DNA of 14,713 nt from Bacteroidales bacterium UBA5206 (lineage in GTDB: Bacteria; Bacteroidota; Bacteroidia; Bacteroidales; Tenuifilaceae), in the NCBI GenBank assembly GCA_002412705.1, contig DHVO01000153.1:1-14713 (forward strand), in the 5' to 3' direction. The position numbers were made by a program, and so were the translations under genes. Positions within the stretch are counted from its first letter, which is position 1. Each line of letters opens with the position of its first letter. Positions 1 through 7,592 of this stretch are shown one piece after another. Below the pieces are notes generated by a model. The model searched no databases. It worked only from the letters and a program-made list of their open reading frames with translations, and was not told the origin of the DNA.

Positions 1-539
1 ATAAACGACATCAAACATAGCTTTGAATCAAGCTCCAGAAGCTGCTCAAGTTCACCTTTTGCAATTAGCGGCGCGCTCATCCAACAAGCGCCATAGCCCA
101 TATCAACGGCAGCAAGGAGAAGATTTTCAGCACAACCACCCACACTCTGTATATCGGGAGAGTTACGCATTTCATTTATCTCGGCATGAGTAAGGGTTAC
201 CCCCTTCTCTAGAATTGTTTCGTACTCCTGTGTAGCAATAGCAATAAGCGCTGGCGCATTCTCAAAAAAAGTGGCAAAAAACTCAACCTGTTTTTTCACA
301 ACTCTGGACATCCTAGAATTATTCTCGGGCAACGCATGTATCTTCTCCCTAACAGCAGCAGCCATACGCTTTAGCAAGTCCTTGTTGGTAATCACCACAA
401 AGTTCCATGGTTGGTAATTGTTTACACTTGGCGCCAAGCTAGCCAGCCGCACCATCTCCATTAAGTCTGACTTGACCACTGGTTCCGGTTTAAACTGCCT
501 AATACTTGTTCTTGCCTCTATAACTTTTCGCAATTCCAT
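1..539 (-). CDS. Nitroreductase-family FMN oxidoreductase (C-terminus off the left edge)
   Basis: Reverse-strand reading from the ATG at 539-537 stays open to the window edge (179 codons plus 2 nt), so the gene is cut by the window and not broken. The N-terminus has the nitroreductase signature RTSIRQF (residues 10-16), whose basic residues contact the FMN phosphate in this family. It is followed by APSVNNYQPW (36-45), matching the family's A-P-S-x-x-N-x-Q-P-W segment, and by a later YGACWMSAP segment. Members are cytosolic homodimers that reduce nitro compounds, quinones or flavins with NAD(P)H; the physiological substrate cannot be read from the sequence. No ferredoxin domain precedes the fold. 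The DMT permease lies upstream on the same strand with 150 nt between. That gap shows no hairpin terminator and only an imperfect promoter -7 element (TATCTTTC, 590-597), so co-transcription is undecided. Confidence 0.9.
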   Translation of the reverse strand, partial: MELRKVIEARTSIRQFKPEPVVKSDLMEMVRLASLAPSVNNYQPWNFVVITNKDLLKRMAAAVREKIHALPENNSRMSRVVKKQVEFFATFFENAPALIAIATQEYETILEKGVTLTHAEINEMRNSPDIQSVGGCAENLLLAAVDMGYGACWMSAPLIAKGELEQLLELDSKLCLMSF

Positions 540-692
540 ATCTTCAATTTTTTTCAGTGCTAAAAAATATCAACATAAACACCATTTACGAAAGATAGTA
601 AAATAAAACGAAAACCGTTTAGACGTTGCATACGGAGAAGATCAAAATAGCGAAGAGGAATAACAGTAACAATTATGAATTCCAGTCTATAA

Positions 693-1601
693 CTACGCTG
701 TTTGTGGCTTCTCTTTTGTTCTCTTGCTAACCAAGTAAACTCCAACAAAAACAAGAGATGCTGCAAGAACCTTAAGGGTTGTTAAACTATCCTGCCCCAC
801 AATTACTGCCACAAGAGTTGCAATTACTGGCTGGGAGTAAATATATATGCTAACCGTTGTGGCTCTTACATACTGTAAGCCATAGGTGTTAAAAAGGTAG
901 GCTAAAAAAGTAGGGCCAATTAGCACAAAGGCTATAGCAGCATAAATACTTGAGGGGATGGTTTGCCAATTAGTCTTTACCAAATCGGGTAATCCAAATG
1001 GCAATACAGCAATAAGTCCTACAAGAAAAACATTCTGCATTACAACAACTGGCTTGTACTTAACCATTAATGGCTTAACCACAACCAAATACCCAGCATA
1101 GGCTAGGGCATTAATAAAAGTAAGAAGGTTACCCCAAAAGTACTCGGAGCTAAAACTAACAGCACCACGAGATGCAATAATCATAAGAGCCCCTGTTGCT
1201 CCTATCACAATGCCAACAATACGCAAAGGAGTAATTTTTTCGCCAATGGCCAATGAGGCAATAAGCATTACCAACACGGGATTAAGGGTCATAATAATTG
1301 CCGAATCTATTGGTGATGTGTACCTAAGACCCGTAAGAAACATCAGTTGATTTATGGCTACCCCCAAAAGGCCTGCGGCTATCACACGAGGCCAATCCTC
1401 CCGCAATATGCGCTCACGTTTCATCCTGAAAAAGTTGAGAGAGAAGAAAAGAGCCAATGCTGTTATTACCCTAAGCAACGTGAATCCAGCTGGTTGTAGG
1501 TAGTTTGGCATCACACCTTTTGCTACAGAATAGTTTAGTCCGAATAAAAGGTTTGCCCCAATTATTGCCAAATGCGCTTTGGCTATGTTACTTTTAAACA
1601 T
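693..1601 (-). CDS. DMT-superfamily EamA transporter
   Basis: A 302-residue, very hydrophobic protein with about ten predicted membrane helices in two similar halves, the layout of the EamA (drug/metabolite transporter, RhaT/YdcZ-like) family. The first repeat begins at the N-terminus (AHLAIIGANLLFGLNYSVAK), has TSPIDSAIIMTLNPVLVMLIA in mid-repeat, and ends around GATGALMIIAS; the second begins near NLLTFINALAYAGYLVVV and contains a ...YSQPVIATLVAVIVGQ segment. The tail is short, basic and probably cytoplasmic (SKRTKEKPQTA). Substrates in this family range from amino acids to nucleotides and drugs and are not predictable here. I chose the ATG at 1601-1599; the TTG directly before it would add one residue. 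It is divergent from the UPF0104 gene across 156 nt. No good Bacteroidota promoter was seen on this strand. Confidence 0.88.
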   Translation of the reverse strand: MFKSNIAKAHLAIIGANLLFGLNYSVAKGVMPNYLQPAGFTLLRVITALALFFSLNFFRMKRERILREDWPRVIAAGLLGVAINQLMFLTGLRYTSPIDSAIIMTLNPVLVMLIASLAIGEKITPLRIVGIVIGATGALMIIASRGAVSFSSEYFWGNLLTFINALAYAGYLVVVKPLMVKYKPVVVMQNVFLVGLIAVLPFGLPDLVKTNWQTIPSSIYAAIAFVLIGPTFLAYLFNTYGLQYVRATTVSIYIYSQPVIATLVAVIVGQDSLTTLKVLAASLVFVGVYLVSKRTKEKPQTA

Positions 1602-1667
1602 CAAGTAGGTGTATAGAGTTAGTTTATGTCATGATGACGCAGTGTAAAGACTTGCACAAAAGGATTA

Positions 1668-1681
1668 AGCTTAATTAAGCT
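1668..1681. promoter_or_regulatory. 14-bp perfect palindrome in a divergent intergenic region
   Basis: AGCTTAATTAAGCT reads the same on both strands and lies between the divergently transcribed DMT permease and UPF0104 genes. A second small dyad, GTCAT-G-ATGAC, is at 1628-1638. Either could be an operator half-site pair, but AT-rich palindromes of this length also arise by chance, so the regulatory reading is weak. Confidence 0.25.
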
Positions 1682-1722
1682 ATAACTTAATGCACCATTC
1701 CCAACAACAAACATTTTATTCC

Positions 1723-1730
1723 TAAATTTG
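1723..1730 (+). promoter_or_regulatory. Candidate Bacteroidota -7 promoter element for the UPF0104/SDR pair
   Basis: TAAATTTG is an exact match to the Bacteroidota -7 consensus TAnnTTTG. It sits 27 nt before the ATG at 1758, which would give a leader of about 20 nt. The expected -33 TTTG about 19 nt further upstream is absent, so the site is only half supported. Confidence 0.4.
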
Positions 1731-1757
1731 TTCCAAAGCAATTGAAACACATTAACT

Positions 1758-2906
1758 ATGGCAACAAACGGCAACGGAAATCCCTTAAGCAAAATTAAGC
1801 CACACAAAATAATCCTACCCGTTATTATTGGATTAGCCGCTGTAGCCTACATGTTCTGGAAAGAGTTTGAGCCAGGTTCATTTAGCGCCATAGAATTTGG
1901 CAAGTGGACTGTAATATGGCTAGCCGTTGCAATTGTGCTAATGCTTTTCCGTGATATTGGCTACATTCTTAGGCTAATGATACTAACCGATGGGGAGTTT
2001 ACCTTTCGCAAAGCCCTAAGGGTTATTATGCTTTGGGAGTTTACATCGGCAATAACACCAAGTGCAATTGGAGGAACAAGTGTTGCTATTCTATACGTTA
2101 ACAAGGAGGGACTAAGCGTGGGCCGGAGCTCTGCGGTTGTAATGGCAACTTCCTTTTTAGATGAGCTCTACTTTATTCTAATGTTTCCCCTGCTGCTTTT
2201 TATAGTAAAACCTAGCACGCTGTTTAGCACAGGGCTAGCCAGCACAGGTGATTTCTCTCTTACAAACAACCTACTAATAATTGCGGGGGTTGGATTCTTG
2301 GTTAAACTTATTTACGTAGCCATTCTAAGCTACGGATTATTTGTAAACCCAAGGGGACTAAAATGGCTACTGCTATGGATATTTAAGCTACCCATACTTA
2401 GACGTTGGAAACATGGGGCTAATGCCGCTGGTTACGAAATCATTTCCAATTCTAAATCATTTAAACAAAAGCCATTATCCTTTTGGCTAAAAGCATTTGG
2501 AGCAACATTCTTTTCGTGGACATCAAGGTACTGGGTGGCCAATGCATTACTCTTGGCATTCTTCCCTATTGGCGATCACCTGTTAATCTTTGCCCGTCAA
2601 CTAGTTATGTGGATTATGATGCTAGTTAGCCCAACCCCTGGTGGCAGCGGCTTTGCCGAGTACGTTTTTACAAAATTTTTAGGAGAATTCATTCCCGTTG
2701 AACCCGTTATGCTTGGCTCTGTTGTGGTTGCACTAGCGCTACTCTGGCGCATAGTAAGCTACTACCCTTATCTAATTATTGGAGCCATAATGTTTCCAAA
2801 GTGGATTAAGGATAAGTTTATCGACACCGAAACAGAAACTAGCACCGAAGATACCAAGCCAGCAACAGAAAAGGAATTTGCTAAGGAGGAAGAAGTTTAC
2901 ACATAA
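1758..2906 (+). CDS. UPF0104 / lysylphosphatidylglycerol synthase TM-region family membrane protein
   Basis: A 382-residue polytopic inner-membrane protein with about eight hydrophobic helices. Two conserved stretches place it in the UPF0104/YbhN (LPG_synthase_TM, AglD2-like) family: TPSAIGGTSVAILYVNKEG (residues 100-118) and SPTPGGSGFAEY (291-302), where the PGG.G..E core is the family hallmark. This family includes the flippase half of MprF and stand-alone proteins proposed to handle lipid-linked intermediates. There is no C-terminal aminoacyl-transfer domain, so it is not a full MprF. After the last helix comes an acidic, Thr/Glu-rich tail of about 30 residues (352-382), probably cytoplasmic. 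The ATG lies just after a short hydrophilic leader and near a -7 promoter element. The SDR gene starts 11 nt downstream and is probably co-transcribed. The substrate is unknown. Confidence 0.87.
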   Translation: MATNGNGNPLSKIKPHKIILPVIIGLAAVAYMFWKEFEPGSFSAIEFGKWTVIWLAVAIVLMLFRDIGYILRLMILTDGEFTFRKALRVIMLWEFTSAITPSAIGGTSVAILYVNKEGLSVGRSSAVVMATSFLDELYFILMFPLLLFIVKPSTLFSTGLASTGDFSLTNNLLIIAGVGFLVKLIYVAILSYGLFVNPRGLKWLLLWIFKLPILRRWKHGANAAGYEIISNSKSFKQKPLSFWLKAFGATFFSWTSRYWVANALLLAFFPIGDHLLIFARQLVMWIMMLVSPTPGGSGFAEYVFTKFLGEFIPVEPVMLGSVVVALALLWRIVSYYPYLIIGAIMFPKWIKDKFIDTETETSTEDTKPATEKEFAKEEEVYT

Positions 2907-2917
2907 CTTGCCACATT

Positions 2918-3634
2918 ATGAACTTTTATGCAATAACAGGAACTAGCCGCGGAATAGGGAAAGCTATTGCACTAGTTGCACTAGCCGATTCCAACAACCA
3001 AGTATTAGGGATTTCAAGAACTTGCACTATTGCAAACGAAGGATACACACATCACTCCCTCGACCTAAACGACACATCCAAAGTTCTGGAATTCAAATTT
3101 CCAGACCACAAAAGAATTGAAAAGGCCATTCTTATCAACAATTCGGGTGAGTTGGGCGATGTTAAACTCTTTGCTGAGATAGAGGCTGCAGCCCTTGCAA
3201 GAACTATCACCATAAACACTATTGCACCAGCCATTCTAAGCAACCTATTTATAAAATCCTACGCCCACTCTGCCAAGGAAGTGGTAATTATCAACATAAG
3301 TTCTGGTGCAGGAAGGCATCCAATTAAGTCTTGGTCGAGCTACTGCGCATCAAAAGCGGGGGTAGATATGCTGTCGCTTGTAATTAGCGAAGAAGAAAAG
3401 GCCAATCCCCAAAGTAACATTAGAATACATAGCATTGCCCCTGGCATTGTAGATACGGCTATGCAGGAGAGCATAAGAAGTGTTCAACCCAATCACTTTC
3501 CAGACAAACAGCGGTTTGTTGAATACAAAGAAAAAGGGTCACTAAGTGACCCTCACGATGTTGCCATCAAAATTATGTCTGTAATTAACAACCCAACAAT
3601 TACCGATACATTGCTGGACGTTAGAAAGTTCTAA
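2918..3634 (+). CDS. Short-chain dehydrogenase/reductase (sepiapterin/benzil reductase-like)
   Basis: A 238-residue classical SDR with all the diagnostic elements. The Rossmann glycine motif TGTSRGIG (residues 7-14) binds NADP(H), and the Ser-Arg at 10-11 is typical of NADP preference. NNSG (74-77) replaces the usual NNAG. The catalytic set is Asn100 (in TIN), Ser129 (in ISSG), Tyr142 and Lys146 (YCASK), and APG (174-176) follows. The short-leader start (MNFYAITGTSRGIG), compact size and overall layout most resemble the YueD/sepiapterin-reductase branch that reduces carbonyls such as benzil, but the natural substrate cannot be fixed. It follows the UPF0104 gene by 11 nt, probably in one transcript. 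Its TAA (3632-3634) overlaps the purQ stop codon on the other strand. Confidence 0.9.
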   Translation: MNFYAITGTSRGIGKAIALVALADSNNQVLGISRTCTIANEGYTHHSLDLNDTSKVLEFKFPDHKRIEKAILINNSGELGDVKLFAEIEAAALARTITINTIAPAILSNLFIKSYAHSAKEVVIINISSGAGRHPIKSWSSYCASKAGVDMLSLVISEEEKANPQSNIRIHSIAPGIVDTAMQESIRSVQPNHFPDKQRFVEYKEKGSLSDPHDVAIKIMSVINNPTITDTLLDVRKF

Positions 3635-4338
3635 GCAACCCTAATGCGTTCGCGTACAAACTTAAGCATAGACTCAAACATCAACCTTCCATCGGTATTG
3701 CCAAGTTCATCGTCGGCAGCACGTTCTGGGTGAGGCATCATGCCAAACACATTCATCCCTCTATTGCAAATTCCAGCAATATTCTCAACAGAACCGTTAG
3801 GGTTAACCTGCTCGGAGATATTTCCATCCTCGTCGCTATAGCGGAACATTATTTGGCCATTCATGCGCATCTCAGCAAGAGTATCTCTGTCGGCATAGTA
3901 GCGCCCCTCACCATGGGCGATAGGGATTTTAAACGCCATTTCCCGTGGAAGGTAAGCAGTAAGCGGAGTGGTTTTTGAATCGGGAACAATGAATACATTC
4001 TTACAAATGAACTTCTGGCTGTTGTTATGCAGCAATGCACCCGGGAGTAAACCGGCCTCGCAAAGAATCTGGAAGCCGTTACAAACACCAAAAACAAAAC
4101 CTCCGTTATTGGCAAACTCAATAACCTTTTCCATAATTGGAGAGAAGCGGGCTAACGCACCGGATCTAAGATAATCGCCATACGAGAATCCCCCAGGCAA
4201 AACAACTACATCAACACCCTGAAGGTCCGAATCCTTGTGCCAAAGTTCAACCACCTCCTGTTCCATAACGTTTCGAAGAACATAGATCATGTCCTTATCG
4301 CAGTTTGACCCTGGGAAAACTACTACACCAAATTTCAT
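3631..4338 (-). CDS. purQ: Phosphoribosylformylglycinamidine synthase, glutaminase subunit PurQ
   Basis: A 235-residue class I glutamine amidotransferase. It supplies ammonia from glutamine to PurL for the FGAR-to-FGAM step of de novo purine synthesis in the cytoplasm. The N-terminus MKFGVVVFPGSNCDKD is diagnostic of PurQ. The oxyanion strand LPGGFSYGDYLRSGA follows at about 47-61, the nucleophile is Cys86 in GVCNGFQ, a conserved IAHGEGRY lies at about 140-147, and the catalytic His203 and Glu205 are in MPHPER. The length is close to the usual 220-235 residues, so this is the separate small subunit and not the domain of a fused large PurL. PurS and PurL are not in the window. Transcription probably starts at the strong promoter at 4456-4486, leaving a leader of about 110 nt. 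The 3' end overlaps the SDR gene by 4 nt. Confidence 0.96.
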   Translation of the reverse strand: MKFGVVVFPGSNCDKDMIYVLRNVMEQEVVELWHKDSDLQGVDVVVLPGGFSYGDYLRSGALARFSPIMEKVIEFANNGGFVFGVCNGFQILCEAGLLPGALLHNNSQKFICKNVFIVPDSKTTPLTAYLPREMAFKIPIAHGEGRYYADRDTLAEMRMNGQIMFRYSDEDGNISEQVNPNGSVENIAGICNRGMNVFGMMPHPERAADDELGNTDGRLMFESMLKFVRERIRVA

Positions 4339-4455
4339 CTGTATAAGATTTTATTAGAGTTTGCCGAACACTAAAGTTAATCAGTCTATATGCGTAGCAC
4401 GCTATTTAGCACCTCTCAAACCGAAGCAAAGGGCGCGCACCCGCCTATGACGCAT

Positions 4456-4486
4456 CAAAGATAGATATAAAAAATTACCTCACAAA
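4456..4486 (-). promoter_or_regulatory. Bacteroidota housekeeping promoter for purQ
   Basis: On the minus strand the sequence reads TTTG (4486-4483), 19 nt of spacer, then TATCTTTG (4463-4456). This is an exact match to the Bacteroidota consensus TTTG / TAnnTTTG at the expected spacing. The start of transcription would be near 4449-4451, giving a leader of about 110 nt before the purQ ATG. That leader holds short GC-rich dyads (GGGTGCGCGCCC near 4428-4439 and GCGT-AGC-ACGC at 4391-4401). I do not recognise a purine riboswitch in it. Confidence 0.75.
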
Positions 4487-4539
4487 GGTAAAAACTCATG
4501 GTCATATTACCAGTTTTCAATACCTTAGCTACAAAAAAG

Positions 4540-5595
4540 ATGAGAGCACTCAGAAAAATAGCAACTATTCTGGTTGCAGCCATTCTATTCATAGCAATAT
4601 TTATTGCCTATTCTACCCTCACTGAGTTCAACCCAGAACCAACAAAAACGGAGTACTCATCAAACTCACCGGACACAATAAACCTGTCTAGCGAAATCAC
4701 CTTAACCACATGGAACATAGGGTATGGAGGACTTGGTGCCAACATGGATTTTTTTTACGATAATGGCAAGAAAACCCGCGATACCAAGGAAAACACCATT
4801 GCAAACCTCGATTCAATTAAAGGCTGGCTAACCAAAAGAAACAGCACAAACTTCTTCCTCCTGCAAGAGGTGGATTTTGGGTCGCAGCGATCGTACAATA
4901 TAGAGCAGCTGGGTTACATAGCCGAAAGCCTTACTACGCACAATAAAGTAATAGCATTCAACTACCTTGTTGGATTTGTTCCTGTTCCCATATCATCACC
5001 AATGGGGCATGTTTCATCGGGGTTAGCGTTGCTATCAAACCCCAACCCCAAATCGGCAGTACGGGTAAGCTACCCTGGATCGTACGCTTGGCCCAAAAAG
5101 CTTTTCATGCTACGCCGATGCATGCTGGTTAACAGGTACCCAACTAGCAACGGTAAAGAGCTGGTAGTAATAAACACGCACAAATCGGCGTTCGACGATG
5201 GCAGCCTTAAGCAGCAGGAAATGGATAAGATGAAGCAGTTTATTGAGAATGAATACAACCTAGGCAACTACGTCATTGTAGGAGGCGACTGGAATCAGGC
5301 ACCACCCAGCTTTTCGCTCACAACCTTTGGAAGCAACTATCAGGTTGAATTCTTTAAGCTGATGAATATCACCCCTAACTTTATGCCGCAGGACTGGCAA
5401 TGGGTGTACGATGAAGAAAAACCTACGAATAGATACCTAAACGAACCCTACCAAAAGGGCAAAACTTACGAAACAATTCTCGACTTCTTCTTGGTTTCGC
5501 CTAACATTGAGGTGATATCATGTAGCACTACAAACCTCAACTTCAAGTACTCGGATCACAACCCTGTATCTATAAGCGTAAGATTAAAAGAGTAG
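4540..5595 (+). CDS. Membrane-anchored endonuclease/exonuclease/phosphatase (EEP) family protein
   Basis: A 351-residue protein with an N-terminal signal anchor (about residues 6-25) and then an extracytoplasmic EEP fold, the DNase I / AP-endonuclease / phosphatase superfamily. The metal-binding and catalytic motifs appear in order: TWNIGYGG (57-64), LLQEVD (107-112, metal-binding Glu), NTH (212-214), GGDWN (248-252, Asp and Asn), LDFFLVS (314-320) and SDHNPV (338-343, catalytic Asp-His). The active site is therefore intact. The substrate could be a nucleic acid, a phosphoinositide-like or another phosphodiester. An in-frame ATG at 4498 would add 14 residues before the hydrophobic segment. 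I prefer 4540 because basic residues then directly precede the membrane helix, as in relatives, but the choice is open. The OMP-like gene follows after 87 nt. Confidence 0.87.
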   Translation: MRALRKIATILVAAILFIAIFIAYSTLTEFNPEPTKTEYSSNSPDTINLSSEITLTTWNIGYGGLGANMDFFYDNGKKTRDTKENTIANLDSIKGWLTKRNSTNFFLLQEVDFGSQRSYNIEQLGYIAESLTTHNKVIAFNYLVGFVPVPISSPMGHVSSGLALLSNPNPKSAVRVSYPGSYAWPKKLFMLRRCMLVNRYPTSNGKELVVINTHKSAFDDGSLKQQEMDKMKQFIENEYNLGNYVIVGGDWNQAPPSFSLTTFGSNYQVEFFKLMNITPNFMPQDWQWVYDEEKPTNRYLNEPYQKGKTYETILDFFLVSPNIEVISCSTTNLNFKYSDHNPVSISVRLKE

Positions 5596-5682
5596 GCGGG
5601 TTTTAAAACATTGTTTTAGAACATTCTAAACAGCACTTTGTTGGTTAACGAAATAGCTAATTTCGCGGCAAATTTCAAAACC

Positions 5683-6456
5683 ATGAGAGCAAAGGGACTA
5701 ATTGGCACAACCCTCCTACTAATGCTTATTTCTGGCGCTTTTGCAGCCAACCCAATAGGCAACATTGTAACCACAGAACCTCCAGACAAACTTCCTGAGG
5801 CAACCAAGGATAGCTTGGAGGTAACCCTATCGGCCGATATACGCAACAGGCACACTTGGCGCGGTGGCCTTACTTGCGATGCTTGGAACTTCCAACCCAC
5901 ACTAAATTTCACTTGGAGTAACTTTTTGGTTGGAGTTTGGGGTGTTTACACCGTTGACAACAAGTATGCTGAGGTTGACTTTTATGCATCGTACACCTAC
6001 AAAAGCTTTACGCTTAGCGTGCTCGACTACTTTTGTCCTAACGAAACGCTTGCCGTTAATAGGTTCTTCGATTATAAAGATCAAACCACGCCACACCTAA
6101 TTGACATCAACCTGCAGTTTAACGGAACCAAGTCGTTCCCTGTTAGAATTTTGGCATCGACCATTGTTTATGGCAACGACAAAAAAGCAGACGATCCCCA
6201 AAAGAACAACTACTCTACCTACTTTGAGGCAGGGTACAACTTCGCATCAAAAAAAGGATTCAAATACGACTTTGTGGTTGGGCTAACCCCATTCGAAAGT
6301 TTTTACTCAAACAGGCTAAACGTAGTAAACATGGGCTTTAAAGCCTCTAAAAAGATAAAAATCACGCCATCGTATAGCCTGCCAGTATTTGGGCAACTTG
6401 TGCTAAACCCATACAAAGAGAACCTTCACTTTGTTTTTGGTATCACCATAGAGTAG
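5683..6456 (+). CDS. Secreted protein, probable outer-membrane beta-barrel of unknown function
   Basis: A 258-residue protein with a clear signal peptide (MRAKG, a hydrophobic core, then SGAFA before Ala22; predicted cleavage after residue 21). The mature part is rich in aromatic residues in alternating amphipathic strands (for example VTLSADIRNRHTWRGG, FLVGVWGVYTVDN, AEVDFYASYTYKSFTLSVLDYF and HFVFGITI at the end), as in small Bacteroidota outer-membrane barrels of the putative porin type (TorF-like). No enzymatic motif is visible. The start is the ATG at 5683; an upstream in-frame TTG at 5638 would put a polar extension before the signal peptide and is rejected. It follows the EEP gene by 87 nt and is ended by the intrinsic terminator at 6479-6512. 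The function is unknown and the barrel call is inferred from strand pattern only. Confidence 0.75.
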   Translation: MRAKGLIGTTLLLMLISGAFAANPIGNIVTTEPPDKLPEATKDSLEVTLSADIRNRHTWRGGLTCDAWNFQPTLNFTWSNFLVGVWGVYTVDNKYAEVDFYASYTYKSFTLSVLDYFCPNETLAVNRFFDYKDQTTPHLIDINLQFNGTKSFPVRILASTIVYGNDKKADDPQKNNYSTYFEAGYNFASKKGFKYDFVVGLTPFESFYSNRLNVVNMGFKASKKIKITPSYSLPVFGQLVLNPYKENLHFVFGITIE

Positions 6457-6478
6457 GCCATTCGCATCAACATAAGGG

Positions 6479-6512
6479 AAAGCCGATCGGTTAACCGATC
6501 GGCTTTTCTTTT
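6479..6512 (+). terminator. Rho-independent terminator (28-bp perfect palindrome plus T tract)
   Basis: The arms AAAGCCGATCGG (6479-6490) and CCGATCGGCTTT (6495-6506) are perfect inverted repeats around TTAA, followed by TTTTCTTTT on the plus strand. It lies 22 nt after the stop of the OMP-like gene and separates that unit from the che-like operon. The other side is not T-rich, so it acts mainly on plus-strand transcripts. Confidence 0.93.
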
Positions 6513-6664
6513 ATCACTCTTAAAGCGCCTCCTATCACATCCATTTGCACAAATATAAACTAGCGCTACTTATTTGGCGAACCGCCATCCCAAAAAGGAG
6601 ATAGAACTTTGCACTTTGCCAAAGTATTTATATTTTTAGCAAGTTTATTGCTTTGAGCAAAATT

Positions 6665-6704
6665 AAGCATAACCATAAAGGTTAATGCTTCGTAATAAGC
6701 ATTA
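6665..6704 (+). promoter_or_regulatory. Two overlapping, mutually exclusive hairpins upstream of the cheR operon
   Basis: Hairpin A pairs AAGCATAACC (6665-6674) with GGTTAATGCTT (6680-6690), leaving one bulged base and the loop ATAAA. Hairpin B pairs TAATGCTT (6683-6690) with AAGCATTA (6697-6704) around a 6-nt loop. Both use 6683-6690, so only one can form at a time. They end 42 nt before the cheR ATG at 6747. The region could be an attenuator-like leader, or at DNA level a repeated operator (AAGCAT / ATGCTT / AAGCAT). Only imperfect -7 elements were found nearby: TTGCTTTG at 6648-6655, which would place the transcript start close to hairpin A, and GAACTTTG at 6604-6611. The rest of 6513-6746 shows nothing else I can name. 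Confidence 0.45.
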
Positions 6705-6746
6705 TTGGCGCCACTTTGGCACTACAATAAACTTCAGACAACTGTT

Positions 6747-7586
6747 ATGAACGTTACCGATCAAGACCTACAATATTTCATATCGGCCCTTAAGAACTAT
6801 ACTAAATATGATTTCAGCGATTATTCTGATAAATCGCTGAAAAGAAGGGTTGAGAAGGTACTTGCAGACCGTAACCTTGATGTAGCAGGTCTTATTACAA
6901 GCGTTAAGAACTCCCAAGATTTTGCGGAAACAATTGTAAAAGAGATTACGGTAAACACCACCGAACTTTTCCGTGACCCACAAACATGGCACTTGCTTCG
7001 CTCCCGCATTTTACCCAGATTTAAAAACAACAAGAACATCAATATTTGGCACGCTGGCTGCTCAACGGGTCAGGAGGTTTACTCCATGATGATTCTTTTG
7101 CACGAAATGGAGCTCTTTGACAAAGCCAAAATATTTGCAACCGATTTGAATAGCGATGTACTTGAAGCCGCCAAGAAAGGCCAATACAAGTATAGATTTA
7201 ACATAGGATATTTGGATAACTTCGACAAGGTTATAAAGCAGAACCCCTTGAACTACGAGGAGTTTAACGATGTTCCCTACGAGAAGTACTTTGAGATTGA
7301 TAAAGCAAAGGACACCATCACCATGAAAAAGTTTCTTACGGAGAAGCCCATTTTCCGTAAGCACGACTTGGTTAAGGACGGTAACCTGTTCTTTGCAAAA
7401 TTTGACCTTATACTTTGCCGCAATGTAATTATATACTTTAACTACAACTTGCAGAATAAGGTTTTTGAGCTTTTCCACTCCAACCTATACCCCAAAGGCT
7501 GCTTACTGCTGGGAATGCACGAAACCATACTAGGACCATGGGCAACCAAGTTTGAGAAAATTGGGCAGGCTTACGTAAAAAAATAG
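6747..7586 (+). CDS. cheR: CheR-type chemoreceptor glutamate methyltransferase
   Basis: A 279-residue CheR with both classical parts: the small helical N-domain (DKSLKRRVEKVL, about 28-39) and a Rossmann methyltransferase domain. The cofactor and active-site elements are intact: LFRD (74-77, with the catalytic and SAM-contacting Arg), AGCSTGQE (103-110, SAM loop), ATDLN (131-135, with the acidic ribose-binding Asp133) and LILCRNVIIYFN (221-232). CheR transfers a methyl group from SAM to receptor glutamates. Typical CheR acts on MCPs, but no MCP is encoded here, and the next gene is a receptor with an MCP-like methylation motif. I start at the ATG at 6747; an upstream in-frame TTG at 6705 would overlap the leader. 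The receptor gene starts 6 nt downstream. It is the first gene of the operon. Confidence 0.93.
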   Translation: MNVTDQDLQYFISALKNYTKYDFSDYSDKSLKRRVEKVLADRNLDVAGLITSVKNSQDFAETIVKEITVNTTELFRDPQTWHLLRSRILPRFKNNKNINIWHAGCSTGQEVYSMMILLHEMELFDKAKIFATDLNSDVLEAAKKGQYKYRFNIGYLDNFDKVIKQNPLNYEEFNDVPYEKYFEIDKAKDTITMKKFLTEKPIFRKHDLVKDGNLFFAKFDLILCRNVIIYFNYNLQNKVFELFHSNLYPKGCLLLGMHETILGPWATKFEKIGQAYVKK

Positions 7587-7592
7587 ATTACC

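Noticed and set aside
418..606. Small plus-strand frame near the left end
   Set aside because: It overlaps the start of the nitroreductase gene in antisense; the nitroreductase motifs on the minus strand explain the region.
5638..5682. TTG-initiated N-terminal extension of the OMP-like protein
   Set aside because: It would place a polar 15-residue stretch ahead of a clean signal peptide; the ATG at 5683 gives the normal layout. The same reasoning rejects TTG starts at 6705 (cheR) and 1604 (permease).
7062..7478. Open frame of 138 codons on the minus strand
   Set aside because: It is fully antisense to the catalytic domain of CheR, including the SAM motif, and has no recognisable domain.
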